Positions 27,351-39,500 of a stretch of DNA of 64,000 bases are shown here, piece by piece. The position numbers and the translations under genes were made by a program. Numbering within the stretch: the stretch's first letter is position 1; every line of letters starts with the position of its first letter. The notes under the pieces are model-generated. The model was not told the origin of the DNA, did not search any database, and was given only the letters and a program-made list of their open reading frames with translations. Origin of the DNA: Pilasporangium apinafurcum (Eukaryota > Oomycota > Peronosporomycetes > Pythiales > Pythiaceae); contig BCKE01000045.1 in the NCBI GenBank assembly GCA_001600495.1, forward strand, positions 195,407 to 259,406. Reading direction: 5' to 3'.

Positions 27351-30270
27351 CTACTCATTTACCAGCGTCATTGACGATTTGCGGCCGATATTGGAGGACA
27401 TCAATGTTTGCAGCACACGCGCCGCCGAGGGGCGGAGCATCGGATCAAATTGCAGACATTCATGTGCAAGACGACGGATGACTTCAGGACAAGTATCGGA
27501 GACCTTGGGGCGCAACTTTCCGACAGCGACCTGCTGGACGATCATGGCTTCATCCAACCCAATGTTCTGGTACGGAATCAAGTGAGTATCCAATTCCGTC
27601 AGCAAAACGCCTAAGGAGTAGATATCAGCCAACTCGCTGTAATTATCACCTAAAATAATCTCTGGGGCCACCCATCTAGCTGTACCCACTCCAGCCGTCA
27701 TCGTTTGATGATAAGTACGCTGGCGACTTTCACCAAAATCCGACAGCTTCGCACCCTTTTGGGAATCGATGAGGATGTTGCGAGATTTGATATCACGGTG
27801 GATCAGCGCCGGTTGGAGACTGTGCAAGTAGTAAACAGCCTCACAAATCTGCAAACAGTAGACTCCTTTGCCACCATCCCATGTGAAGTCGGCTGGAGAG
27901 CGTTTGCGCAGCACGGTGAGCAAATCACCAGAGTCCATATACTCGGTTACAATTTGCAAATCCGTAAAATTATCATCCCAGCAGGCACCAATTAAGCCAA
28001 GGATTCGCGGATGAGAGAGTGAAGCAAGCAAATTCAGTTCTGCGATGAAGTCATCGACATTGCTCGCTTCGACGGTTATTAGCTTCTTCACAGCCACCAA
28101 GTCTTTGCCCAGGGACGCTAGCCAAACTTCGCCGAACGCTCCCTTCGCAATAGTACGCGTGTAGTTGAGTTCATCACTAGCAATTCGCTGAACATTTCCG
28201 TTGATGATATTTACTTGTCGCCTCCTATCGTTCGGTTGTGATGAAGCAAGACTGTCTCGTGATTGATCTTCTGGGAAGCGACTGATCCCGGAGTATGTAC
28301 CACCAGCTGTTCCGCTCTGCAAAGAGGCAAAAATGGATGGTTTGTGCTGCATCGATTGCGGCCCGGTGTACTGCGAAGATGGTCGACCAAGGGACCCTGT
28401 CCGGCGCTCTCTAGAAACTGGAGTGATTGTCGGCTGCGCAGTGTTTGGTGTATTGCTGGAAAGATAATAACCACCAGACTTGCGCTTGCGCCAATAGAAA
28501 AAGAATCCCACGCCGCCAAACACCACAACCACCGCGACCACAATGCAAACGATCAAGATGGTGCTGTTAGAGCCTCCTGAATTTCAAAGCGGGAGGAAAA
28601 GAGACAAATTTAATACTGGGTGAATGAACCCTGCAAAGCAACTTAGCAGAATCACCCACCAGAATCGTCTTCGGTGCTACTGAGCTCCCCACTGGAGATA
28701 CACACAACGGCACTAAGGACTTGATTTTCTGTTTGGCCTTCCCCACATGAGCCCGTAGTGCTTACGATACCCAACGTGCTGTTTGATGAGAGACGCTTCA
28801 AGAATGTAAACTGCGATTCCGTGAGCACGACGTTGGTGATGCTGTTGCCGTCCAACGTTCTGTCATCATAGGACACATTCAGTAACATATCTTGCAAGTT
28901 ATATGGTTTTGTTCTGTAAAGACTCACAGCGAAGTGAGCGACGTCATGTTGAAAATGGCACTAGGGAAGGTTGTGATGTCATTATCACCCAAATTCCTAT
29001 AATCATACACACACAAGAAAACAACTGTCATAACCCATACACAAACAAATAATATCAACAATTAAGCACGAACTCACAGTGATGTGATCGAAGGAAGTAT
29101 CAAGTCGAAAGATGTCAGTGCATTGGCGCTGAGATCCCTGTTTTCATCAGTCAATTTCAAGAATATAATATCACAATCAGTCATCCCACCAAATACCGAC
29201 AATCCCACGCAGTAACAATTGCGTACAGTGTTGTGAGCTGTTGAAGGACGCTGACGCTGGCGTCGTCCGTAGGGATATCCGCAATGTTGTTCTTTGTAAG
29301 ATGTCTGCATCAGCAATAAAAATAAAACCACATTCAAATTATGAAAACGTGAATGATTCAAATGATACGGAACATCAAATGATCGTACAGCTCGTTGAGG
29401 TTAGTCAAAGTGCCCAGATCTGCAGGTATGGCGGCCATGTTACAATTCTCGAGGTATCTGCGAAAACAAAAACATTCCAAGTGTCAGTATATTGATCGAA
29501 TGACATGTTATACGAAAAGCAAACTCACAAATCGGTGAGACTAGAAGAAAGGAAACCCGTCGGAAGTGTCGAGAGGTCGATGTTGGTGACAACACTAGCG
29601 GCAGCACAACAACGCGGTCAGCTTTTGCACATGGATACCAAAGCCCAAAGCGAAATTGTAGACAAAATAAACAACTCACAGCGTCTCGAGCACAGCGGCG
29701 CTCTGAAAAACATTATCTGCGAAAGAAACGGTCTTGAACGACCCCTTTTGCACATCCGCACTATCAAATCCTGTAATTTGGCTGCAAGAAACCGAAAACG
29801 AACACCATTAATACCTAAGCAACATCCACCAGGAACAATACAACATAAAAAGAAACCCACATGCGGCGTAGCTCTTCAGAGAATGGTACGCCTACGACTC
29901 TGTCCACTGGTGCAGATGGGAACTCGTCGGTGGGGTTGTCACCACCCACGAACGAATCTGTGGACGTAGGCTCCTTCACGAAAAGCGTCCATTTGCTGGA
30001 CACGGCGTTGAAAGCAGATAGACATTGATATGTGCAGGTGGATGAATGGGTCTCGCACGTGTTGCGTGAGGCCTCACTGCAGTCGGAGGCAGTGGAGTAC
30101 TGAACGCAGGGTTGGTAAGAGTCACATGTGGAGCCACAAGTCGTGAGCACGGCCGTGGCGGTGGTGTTACTGCACCAGGAAACGGAGTTATCCGATCCAG
30201 AAGAAGACTGGGCTTGTACGGCCACTACCACCGAGACAGACGCAGCAATCGCTGGGTAGTAGAGACGCAT
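27351..30270 (-). CDS. LRR receptor-like TKL protein kinase
   Basis: Nine exons (29861-30270, 29680-29781, 29529-29594, 29389-29457, 29227-29304, 29078-29137, 28928-28996, 28660-28913, 27351-28576) give 777 residues. A signal peptide (MRLYYPAIAASVSVVVAVQA) starts it. A Cys-rich ectodomain follows to about 110, then six leucine-rich units each on their own exon (for example NLGDNDITTFPSAIFNMTSL). A juxtamembrane ectodomain (285-370) and a TM helix at about 374-397 (ILIVCIVVAVVVVFGG) follow. The kinase domain (about 505-765) is complete: GAFGEVW loop, VAVKKL lysine, HRDIKSRN catalytic loop, DFGES and WVAPE. It is therefore expected to be active, phosphorylating Ser/Thr (TKL class) in response to an extracellular cue. 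The next gene upstream is more than 1 kb away. The ligand is unknown. Confidence 0.92.
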
Positions 30271-31563
30271 TTCGTCAGCGTAGCTGTTCGCCAAATGACG
30301 AAAGAAATAGTGGCAGGAGGCGATTATGTGCCGATTGTAAAACAGAGAGAGGACACATATCACTTACGGTTGCGCAAAGGTTGCGCGTATGATGGAAAGC
30401 CAGCGTCAATAGACGCATTTGATTGGTAGAAAATAATGCCAACGAGGGTGGCGCAGCGTGGCTTCACTTCGTGGTCAATTGGAAAGTAAAGAAAATCCAT
30501 TTTTATCTAATGTAACAATTTGAAGATCAACCTGAATTTTCAACACACACAAAATTTCTAGGTCCACCAGAAACGATTGTGGATGCGTTCCTTCCATCTA
30601 AACCCTCCCTAGTAACCGACGAAAGATACGAATCTGGTGGTAGAGGATGTTGCAGTAAAGCATTGTTTTCTTCGTCATCTGCTAGGTCACCTGAGATTCG
30701 TCTTCCCTTCCAACACTTTGTCAGTCATAGAGTTGTCTCACCGTTCGTTCTCATCCTCCTGCATCAGAGGGCTAGACTTGGTTTGACATCAAAAAACGAG
30801 CACCATGGTGAGAAGGATGAAGTAGAAGTATATACAGGAAGGAGAAGAAGAAGCGATTTAGATCCGTGAATATCGTGTACTTCGCTTGGTCGCTGGTGAT
30901 ACATGGACCTGCTTTTTGTGGTGGAGAATTGAAAAGTCAAGAGCTACCCAGCAAAATCATCCAGAGATGGTCAGTGGCAAGTGTGCTTGTGATGGCCACA
31001 TACCGAAATGAATGAAAGAAAATGCATGTACGATCCTGCTGCTTTGTATTTTCGGCACCTCTATGTCCTGGTGTGCAATCTTAGTTTTCTGATTGTATCC
31101 TGGTCTCATAGGGAGGTTTTTAGAACGTCCTCGTCTTAGCTGCTGCCACAGTCTTACAAGATTTATTTCTTTATCTCATCTCAAAATGATTAACTTACTC
31201 AAATGTACACCTTGCGTTCAACGGTATCTGAATGCTATTTCAAAGGAAACTTAAATTGGTTGCAGATGGCTTACCATGATAACTTAAACGAGTGTATGAT
31301 GGTCAAATTTTGTTTGATCTGTCTGTGGCAATAGCCGGTTTTCTTCTTGAAATTCAAGATGGAGCAGAGTGTAAGAAGAAGCCAGGGGTGATGGGTTTTT
31401 GGGTTTTTACCGCGGATGTTGGCCAAGCAAAAGAGAGATGGACGTCTCCTATGTCGCTAATTCGCCAAACTACCGCGACATCAGCTAACGCCGCAAGAGA
31501 CAAAGTTCCACAGTAACAGCCAAGACGACGAATCCACAAACACCACCGTGTTTCCTGTCGCTG
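30271..31563. other. Intergenic, about 1.3 kb, nothing firm
   Basis: Between the divergent receptor kinase and the next gene. A plus-strand open frame of 96 codons (30579-30869) can follow a possible splice acceptor at about 30560, but it has no family motif and no partner exon that I can find. It is left as non-coding. Confidence 0.4.
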
Positions 31564-33387
31564 ATGTCCATGCCGACGCTCGGACGCAGCGAGAGCAGCT
31601 CCTACATCCAGCTCACACCAACGTCCACTACGAGTGCCTCCTCTACGCCTGCGGGAGACCTGCTGGCGCGGAAATGGGCACAGGTCGCCAAGCGGAAGCT
31701 CTCACGGGACGTGAGCCGGGACTTGTCGCAGCATGAGCATCAGCGGACGCCGACCGACACAGATCACCACCACTCACGGGATACCACAGAGACTGACCAA
31801 AGCAGCTCCAATAGCGGAGAAGACGATGCAGTATCAGACGAAGAGCAGTCTGCTGATGAGCAGGACAAGGACGAGAGCAGCGACTTAGAAGAGGAAGAAG
31901 AAGAATGCCGGTTTGGCACATTCCCCACGTATGTTTGCGAACTGCATGACCCGAAGCCCATCCTCATTGGTGAGCGCTAAGAAATTATGTAAGTGGAGAT
32001 GATGGTCTGACTAACATTGGTGACGAGTAACAGCAGAACACATTGAACACAATCGCATCGAGATCGTCCCGTATGCACCGCCACAGAGCAACCAAAAGAA
32101 AACGCGGCCCGCTACCTCCCACCAGGAAAATCTGTTCCAATACGAGATCTGCGTTGGCCACGTGCAGGAGATTTTTGAATGCACACCTGTCAAAGTCCTT
32201 GATGTCTACAAAACCCTGTCGAGAGATCGTGCCATCGCCGAGCAATTACGATTCATTGAAACCAATTGCGTTCGCGATGGTCTGCTCGGGTAACGTGATT
32301 TTTCTTTGTTTCTTAGTTACTGAACTGAAATGGCTAATGAAAATGCTGCTCTTTGTTCCGATTCTTAGATCACTGAAGCGGCTATACACATCGCATGCGA
32401 AGGTCGCTGAAGAAGTCATGCAAGTACTAGAGTCTATTTCAGACATTGACGCTGTTCTGATGCACCCAGCGTATCTAGAACTAATTGGGGCACGAAAGGG
32501 CTCTGCACTCTATCGCGAGATTGAAAATCTCCTGCAGCACCACACGAAGACGCCGCGATCAGATCCAACAAGTGTATGCATGTGTGAAGCGTATCAGAAA
32601 TCCGTCGATCGGTTTGGTGAGTTCTACAAGGAAAATGCTCTCTCCTCTAGTGGCTCAGAGGCACGCTTCTCTACCGTTGCAAGTGAATCACTCATGTGGT
32701 CTAAAGGGATTTTGTCATTCTACACTGATACAGTAAGGCTTTACTTCACGATGTCCTTAAAATAATTCCATCATAATTTGAGTATGTGCCTTGTAGGTAT
32801 ATGTGATGGATAAACGCGAGTTTCGACCGACGCATGGACTGAAGAAGTGTGTCGTGTATGGCTTTGGACGGCGGCAACTCTTTGAGATCGTCCGGATCTC
32901 CCGTAAATCTTGGTCGGTTCGTCATCATCGCTACGGGCAACTCTACACGCTCTCGATCGAGAAGTATCTTACACGTATGAACTCGCATCACATGGTCGCG
33001 ATCAAGCGCATGATACCGGATACGCAGAACGGTGGATTGCGATTGGAAAATGTATGCTTCGTGAAGAAATCCAAGAAATTCGGCTACAGATGTATCCTCA
33101 TGGCGGAAGTAGTTTCTCAGGGCAAAGTCACGACGTCAATCTCGATCGAGCAGCCACAGTCACCCTTGGGAGATCCACATTTTCACTACATGACTATGAG
33201 CGAAATCTCGGGAGCAGCAAGAGAATCAGTTTGCAGCAGCACGCTGAGTGTGCCAGTGGATCACCACAAGCACATCCAACGGCTGCACGTTGGCGGCGGC
33301 AGCGACGTGGTACTATACATTGCACTCGCTGCCAGCTACGATATCCTCGTTGGCGCCTTAACATATTGGATGGAGCGCAAGTATTAA
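31564..33387 (+). CDS. Protein of unknown function with acidic N-terminal tract and possible tubby/LURP-like C-terminus
   Basis: Exons 31564-31969, 32037-32289, 32369-32732 and 32797-33387 give 537 residues in phase. Residues 1-30 are Ser/Thr-rich. Residues about 85-122 are an acidic tract (DEEQSADEQDKDESSDLEEE). A folded middle part has no name I can give (QYEICVGHVQEIFECTPVKV, KVAEEVMQVLESISDIDAVL). The last exon opens with VYVMDKREFRPTHGLKKCVV and runs as alternating strands. It ends in a strand-loop-hydrophobic helix (GSDVVLYIALAASYDILVGA). That ending resembles the C-terminal helix of LURP-one/scramblase/tubby-fold proteins, which would suggest membrane-lipid binding, but the match is by eye. 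A second open frame (32910-33431) overlaps the last exon; I prefer the spliced frame because of its C-terminal helix. Confidence 0.62.
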
Positions 33388-33481
33388 GAGTTTGTATAGA
33401 GGCGGTATTTGTAAGGAAACATCAATTTTGAGAGGTTAACCATGATGGTGGTGAATGGGTGTGATGAGCCGTGGACGAGGT

Positions 33482-33539
33482 GTCACGTGTGTTCACTATG
33501 ATGTCCACTAAGTGGACGGATAGTGGTATCATACGTGAC
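33482..33539. repeat. Long three-step hairpin between genes
   Basis: Three nested complementary pairs share one axis: GTCACGT/ACGTGAC (outer), CACTAT/ATAGTG (middle) and GTCCAC/GTGGAC (inner, with a 3-nt loop). The span is 58 bp, 95 bp past one stop and 138 bp before the UPRT start. It could be a 3' UTR structure, a worn MITE end pair or a palindromic regulatory site (the outer arm contains a CACGTG-like core). Confidence 0.6.
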
Positions 33540-33664
33540 CTCCGTCCGCCGTGCGGTGAATGGCAGCATGAGTTTTCGCGTATCAAAGTGCATGCTTACT
33601 GAAAGAGCGTGACCCTCATCAGCTTCTTCCTACTCTTACTCTTGTTTCTCTACTTTAATTTACA

Positions 33665-33676
33665 TCATTTCCAAAT
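33665..33676 (+). promoter_or_regulatory. Oomycete initiator-like motif abutting the UPRT start codon
   Basis: TCATTTCCAAAT matches the oomycete initiator (TCATT-YY-N-CA-W-TT with one base less) and ends directly at the ATG, implying a very short 5' UTR. Confidence 0.4.
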
Positions 33677-34668
33677 ATGGCGAGTCCTGCATTGATTGAA
33701 GAGCTGGAGCACAAGTATCCGAACCTGGAAATTCTCAAGTACAAGGCTCTGGCACCACTGCAAATAAAGCTGCGCGACGAGAAGTCGACGCATGCCGAGT
33801 TCAAGCACTACGCCGATCGCCTAATGAGGTATAAGCAAACCTTAAGTCACTATGCTAGCTAAAGTGAATGGGACTTGATCTTTTATCTGGGCTACATGTG
33901 TGATAGAATTTTGGCAGAAGAAGGTCTGGCCAGCTGCGCCAACGAGATGGCGACAATCGTTACTCCTACCGGTGATTCGTTCACAGGCGTGCTGCCTGCG
34001 AAGCGCGTCTGTGCTGTCTCCGTCATTCGCGCAGGCGACAGTCTGCTGGACGCTGTACTCTACTGTGACCCGAACGTATCAGTTGGTAAGTTGCTCAAAT
34101 ACTAATCCAGTCAATGATTGGTCATACCTGATCATTACCATTTGACAGGCAAGATCTTGATCCAACGCGATGAAACCTCGCACGATAAGCATCCGATCAT
34201 GTTTTACTCCAAGCTTCCACCTACAATTAGCTCCTTTAACAATGTCCTGGTGGTTGACCCGATGCTCGCAACTGGAGGAAGTGTGCTGATGGCCATCAAG
34301 GTACAGCAGGCGTTGGATCGATTAATCACGGAGTTTGTTCCTTGCTTGTATGACTAAAATGTCCAATGTTGTTGATGGTGTAGACACTAATCGACGCCGG
34401 CGTGGAAGAGAAGAAGATTACGTTTCTAAATGTCATTTCGTGTCCGGAAGGCATTGAAGCTCTCTTTGCTGCATATCCTGGTACATCTGCACGTTTTGTG
34501 TTGCCTTTTTCATGGTCTAAACTGGACATATCGTATTTAATTAACTGTGATTTCTGTTGTGCAGATGTGAAGATCATCACAGCAGGGCTGGACAAAGGCT
34601 TGAACGAAGCCAAGTATATCCTGCCTGGTTTGGGTGACTATGGCGATCGTTATTTTAACACGGTCTAA
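33677..34668 (+). CDS. UPRT: Uracil phosphoribosyltransferase
   Basis: Exons 33677-33828, 33907-34085, 34149-34300, 34384-34480 and 34565-34668 give 227 residues, a normal length for this family. It converts uracil and PRPP to UMP in pyrimidine salvage in the cytosol. The start [20 protein letters not shown] is followed by [19 protein letters not shown], then [16 protein letters not shown]. The PRPP-binding loop is [16 protein letters not shown]. The uracil-site C-terminus is [20 protein letters not shown]. All motifs are present, so it should be functional. The introns are 63-84 nt. Confidence 0.95.
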
Positions 34669-35062
34669 TCAGTACTCTGCGTTCTTGTTTTTGAAGCCTA
34701 TTAGCACCCATTGGTGCCATGCTATCTTTAAAGAATTGGTACAGAATCATCTTGGGTCCATTGGATTCTTTCACTGCCAGTGACACACTGTGTCCATTAA
34801 CGACAGGAAGGAAGTCAGTGTGCCACTGCAAAGAGCAGCCTCGATTGGGATTTTTAAAGGATGCTCCATGAATCCACACACTAGTGAGACCTCGAAATAT
34901 TCGGTAAAGCTTCGCCAGATTATTCAAAAATAAGCGTGTGAAATGCAGGCAAATGCTGCAACTGTTCGTCACTGCTATCAATGAGGCGATTCCTGGAACC
35001 AACACTACTCTCCCGCTGTGATGGGGGAGACCATCGCTGATAATGCCTGACAGTAATTTATA
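34655..35062 (-). pseudogene. Orphan 135-codon exon or gene remnant, family unknown
   Basis: An open minus-strand frame runs from a possible splice acceptor (35063-35065) to a stop, overlapping the last 14 bp of UPRT tail to tail. It has a hydrophobic start (RVVLVPGIASLIAVTNSC) and a mixed, protein-like body (NGHSVSLAVKESNGPKMILY). No matching upstream exon was found in the next 500 bp. It may be the last exon of a decayed gene. Confidence 0.3.
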
Positions 35063-35542
35063 CTACGAAGATATGGTTTTGTATGCCAATTTCTCCTTTC
35101 ATCACCCATAAAATGCAGACATGGGCAGAATCTGCATTTTTGAGTGATACATGGTTCTATGTGGCTTCATGACAGAAGTTAAAGCATTTACATGAAGGAT
35201 AACAGAAAATGGACAAGCAGTATCATGTCGAGCCCTCCTTTTGCTCACATAAAGATTGCCTATGGTGAGTTAAAGGCCATAACTTTAGTAAAAGAAGTAA
35301 ACGTAGCCATCTGCTACGTATTTACATATCGTGAATGTATTTGTCAATTTCACTCATTTTGACATGTCTGGTATTTCAAAGCCGATTTATTTAAGCTTCA
35401 GTCCGTCCCGATCATAATGCACAGCATGCAATTACGCCATCTCTATCCTGATTTATGTTAGCAACTGTGACAGGAGTTTTGTATTAGGCACTGAGCCTGC
35501 AATGGCCAATCGTAGTTAGCAGTTGAAGAATCGTGCTCTGAG

Positions 35543-36232
35543 GACTTGCTGCTTTTTACGCGCTGAAGAATAAACCGCAAGCGCCACCTCCTGCATACGA
35601 CTTGGTAAATCGATTACGCGACGATGATACTGGCAGATCAAGTATCAGTAGTGCTACATCATTGGTGATTCAAAGTGCAGACATTTAATCGGCAGAGTCC
35701 GGTGGGGAAAATCATCCAGCAGGTGCAGAACGAGATAGTGTTGGGTATCGCGAACGACGAACTAGTAGCGAGCAGCAATGAAGATCTTAGAATCAAAAGC
35801 AGCGGTGATGATGTGAGCAGTGACAGTGAGAATGACCATAGCAGTGCTGGAAGAGTCGACGTATGTGCTGAAATCACTCGAATCTGCCGCTGGGCTCAGA
35901 GACACTCTTGTGAGCGATGCCGTTGAGGATTACGGGACAATCCACGATACTTGATCTATTGGTCCGTATAGTCATCATATCAAGGTGCAAATGAAGTCAA
36001 TAGTATCTGTGTTTTGCTTGGTAATTTGAGTTGGAGAGAAGTATAGTAACTGATTTATGTCGAGTCATGATCAGCTGATAGAACGGATAAGATCAGAGTA
36101 GAGGAGAAGGAAGTGTGGACGGTGTTGAGTCACAAGCTGGTTGTCGTGCTGGTCGCCAGCACCACTCAGCGATTCTCTGAACGCAATGTCGAAGGAAACG
36201 TCCGTGTTTACTATTTCATTGATGGTGGGTAA
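35543..36232 (+). pseudogene. Probable decaying or unresolved spliced gene, family unknown
   Basis: Four coding-like pieces follow each other in different frames. They are GLAAFYALKNKPQAPPPAYD... (35543-35686), then RQSPVGKIIQQVQNEIVLGI... with an acidic Ser-rich end (35680-35860), then STYVLKSLESAAGLRDTLVS... (35857-35953), then VEEKEVWTVLSHKLVVVLVA...YYFIDG (about 36090-36230). The first three overlap or abut without good splice sites, which suggests frameshifts. The last could be a normal exon. Composition is clearly protein-like in all four. Either a pseudogene or a gene with sequence errors. Confidence 0.4.
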
Positions 36233-36553
36233 AATAACGCCGTGGTCAGCGCATCAAACTTTTGTCATATGGTCTAGCCCTTCGATGTCCAATTACATCT
36301 GCTGAAGAACTGTTAGTACCCTATTTCGGGTACACTGGGTATCCTAAATTGGGTTAGAAAACCTCGATGTTGAAGATGATAAAAGGAACCCAAATATTAT
36401 GTACCCATGTCCTTTTGTATATAATTTGAATCGTTTTAAAAAGGTTATTTAATTTCATAGGAAGAAGAATCCAATACATAGGGTGTCGTGGTACAGCAGC
36501 TGCCTCTTGTTGTTACCTTTCGTAACAAATTCACAAAACTCGACAAATTTTCG

Positions 36554-36565
36554 TCATTCTCCAAG
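36554..36565 (+). promoter_or_regulatory. Oomycete initiator-like motif upstream of the seven-PH gene
   Basis: TCATTCTCCAAG fits TCATT-YY-N-CA-W exactly and ends 6 bp before the ATG. Confidence 0.42.
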
Positions 36566-36571
36566 TAGAAT

Positions 36572-39500
36572 ATGCAGACACCACTCAAGACAAGCGAGGT
36601 GGCATGCGCTGGGTGGGGTAAGAAACAGGGCAGCAAGGTGAAGACATGGAAGACACGCTATTTTGTGCTTCACGGCAGCGAACTAGTCTACTACAGCAGC
36701 GCGACACCCGAGGGTACCGGTGTCGATGAAAAAGGACGGTTGACAGTCGTGGATGTGGATTATGCACCCCATTTGACCAACGGGTTACTCATCAAGGGTA
36801 CGAAGAAGAACCAAATACTCAAGATGAAAACGAAACATGCTGATGAGAGTCGTATGTGGTTTCGCAAGATCAAGACCGCGACAACTGTGGCACAGGAAGA
36901 GGCGAAGGCACAGACGTCGTTTCGCTCTACCGCGAGTGCATCACAATTGGAGAGGTACAATAGCAGCCCGCATGGACTACTGCAGCATCATAATGGTAGT
37001 AGCCGTACTCTACCAGGTAGTGATCGCTCTCTACTCAAGAGTGATAGTATTAGTCGTAGTAACGATACCATGAACATCACGAATGCAGTTGAAGATCGAC
37101 AATGGAGAAAGGATAGTGAACTGATCACAAAAGAAGGATGGCTCTGGATAGAAGAGTACAAGGCCAAAGCATGGAAACCACGGTATGTCACACTTGCGGG
37201 TGACGTGCTCACGTATTACGCCGACCAGCGTGCTCAACTGCTGGGGTCTGTGACGGTTTTGGACGTTTTTATCAACCCATCAGGAGCGTTCACGTTGGAT
37301 CTGCAGGTGAGTGGAGAAAGAACGCTACGCTTGGCAGCGGAATCACAGACGGATATGAAGATGTGGTATCAAGCCATTCGACATGCAACACATCACTTGA
37401 GTGCTTCCAACGAGAATGGGTTTTGGGAGGAGACCCCGACAAACCAGATCACCAATGATGATGGCGATAATAATCGTGAAGATCGAGGAGAAAAAGATCG
37501 TTCGACTACCACTATTTCAGCAATATTACCATCATATCCGTCTCAGCGCATATCACGTGAAGCATCGATGCTCCGTGTCGATGGCTGGCTGGAGAAGCGA
37601 AGCCAGGTCTCGCGTGAGTGGAGACGGCGATATTTCACACTGGCAGATGGTATGTTGGAGTACCGAAAAACACCTAACGGGCCTGCTTGCGCTGAGAACT
37701 ACGTCGTCGACGTCTATTTTAGCCCAGAGAACCAGGAATGGCTTGAAGTTGCGTACGACTCGGACCACTCAATGGTGCTGCGAGCAGATACCAGAGACCA
37801 GTTGCTCAAATGGATGCGAGCGCTCTGTGATTTGGTTGGAAAGCCACATTTGAACTTCGTTAGCGCTCAACCAACGAAGCTGATCACTGCTGAAGACGAC
37901 GGTATCAAACGAGGGTGGTTATTGGTGCAACGCGCTCCAGGGAGTTCCTGGAAACGACGGTATTTCGAGTTGGACGGGAACGCGCTCCGCTACTACAAGC
38001 AGCCAGGCGACTCTCCGCAGGGAAGTGCTACAGTCGTTCATGTCGAATGGATTGATAGCTCAGTGCAGTCACTTATTATCCAATCTCAAAACGATCGAAC
38101 CCTGACAGTGTCATCCGAAGTACCTGCCAACTTGAAAGCCTGGTACACTGCACTCGTCGAGGTCACGCAAAATACAGGGATCCACAACTCTGATGGTTAT
38201 GACGTGTCTAAGTCCGAGTATGGATCCGATGATCCAGCCGTGATTGAACCAGTGATAACATTATCGACCACGGCAAACCTAGAATCACGAGGTTGGCTAC
38301 TGAAAAAGGGACAACAATTCAAGACGTGGAAGCGGCGATATTTTATTCTGGAACGTAATCAATTGGACTATTACTCAGATGATACTGGTGAAGAGCTTCT
38401 GGGATCGGGGGTTGTCATTGACGCCTCTGTAGGCAATTTACGTTCGTTTTGCATCGATGTTCGTTTCCGAAATGGACGTCTGCTGCACGTTGTTGCATCA
38501 TCAGAAGAAGAGTTTACGAAATGGTTGAACACGTTGCAAACAGCTTCAAACCTCACAACATCGCTCTTGTCGCAACCCAGCCATTCGCAGGAACAGATCT
38601 TCTTTGAGGACTTCGACCACAACAACCACGAGTCGGAGACCGCGAATCTCATAGAGAACACTGATAATAATGACAGTGCATCAATTGAGCCCATCCATTC
38701 TGCTAAAGGGAGCGACAACTATTCTTCATGGATGGCGAGGATGGAGAACAAACCAGAATGGGATCGCTCAATTTCATGGGACAGTGCACTAGACGAAGAC
38801 CACGTAAACACGAAAGTAGCAGAAGAAGACATTATGCACCACAATATTAATACTTTTTCCACCAGTGATCAGGATATTCTTTGCCATGGTTGGTTGCGGA
38901 AGGAAGGAGGCAAAATCAAGCACTGGCAACGCCGATACTTTACACTCCATGGCTCCAAGCTGAGTTACTACAAGAGTGAGACGGGCCCGTTGCTTCGATC
39001 CTTCGACATTACAGATGTAACAGAGTGGCCATTAGAACCTTTTGCTATGAGAATTGCAGCCGTGGACGGTCGAATGCTCTTCATTGCAGCAGAATCGCAA
39101 GAGGAGCACGACAAGTGGTGGACCGCTCTTCAGATAGCGCTTAGAGAGACTGGCGACACATGTGCCAGTAATGAGGAACAATTGGGAAAACACAACGATC
39201 CATTACAGACTGGTTATAGTGGGTGGCTGGAGAAAGAGAGCCAGCGGCTCAAGACGTGGAAACGGGAATACTTCACAGTCCAAAACAGCACGCTAACTTA
39301 CTATAATGAAGAAGGTGGTGTCGCGCATGGCCACGGCAAGGTGCAGTACGTTACTGTGGACTTCACGAAGCCGCTGACAATGTACATTCACTTAGACGGT
39401 GGGCGCGTGCTGCGTGTATCAGCCGCTTCTGCAAAAGAAATGAATGCCTGGTATCATGCGCTCTCAGGAATCAACGATGATGTAGCGTTCGATGAGACTC

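Noticed and set aside
32910-33431. Alternative plus frame overlapping the last exon of the 31564-33387 gene
   Set aside because: No splice acceptor in the right phase was found, and it loses the hydrophobic C-terminal helix.
36310-36345. GTACCC/GGGTAC mini-palindrome
   Set aside because: Only 6 bp per arm in AT-rich intergenic DNA; likely chance.
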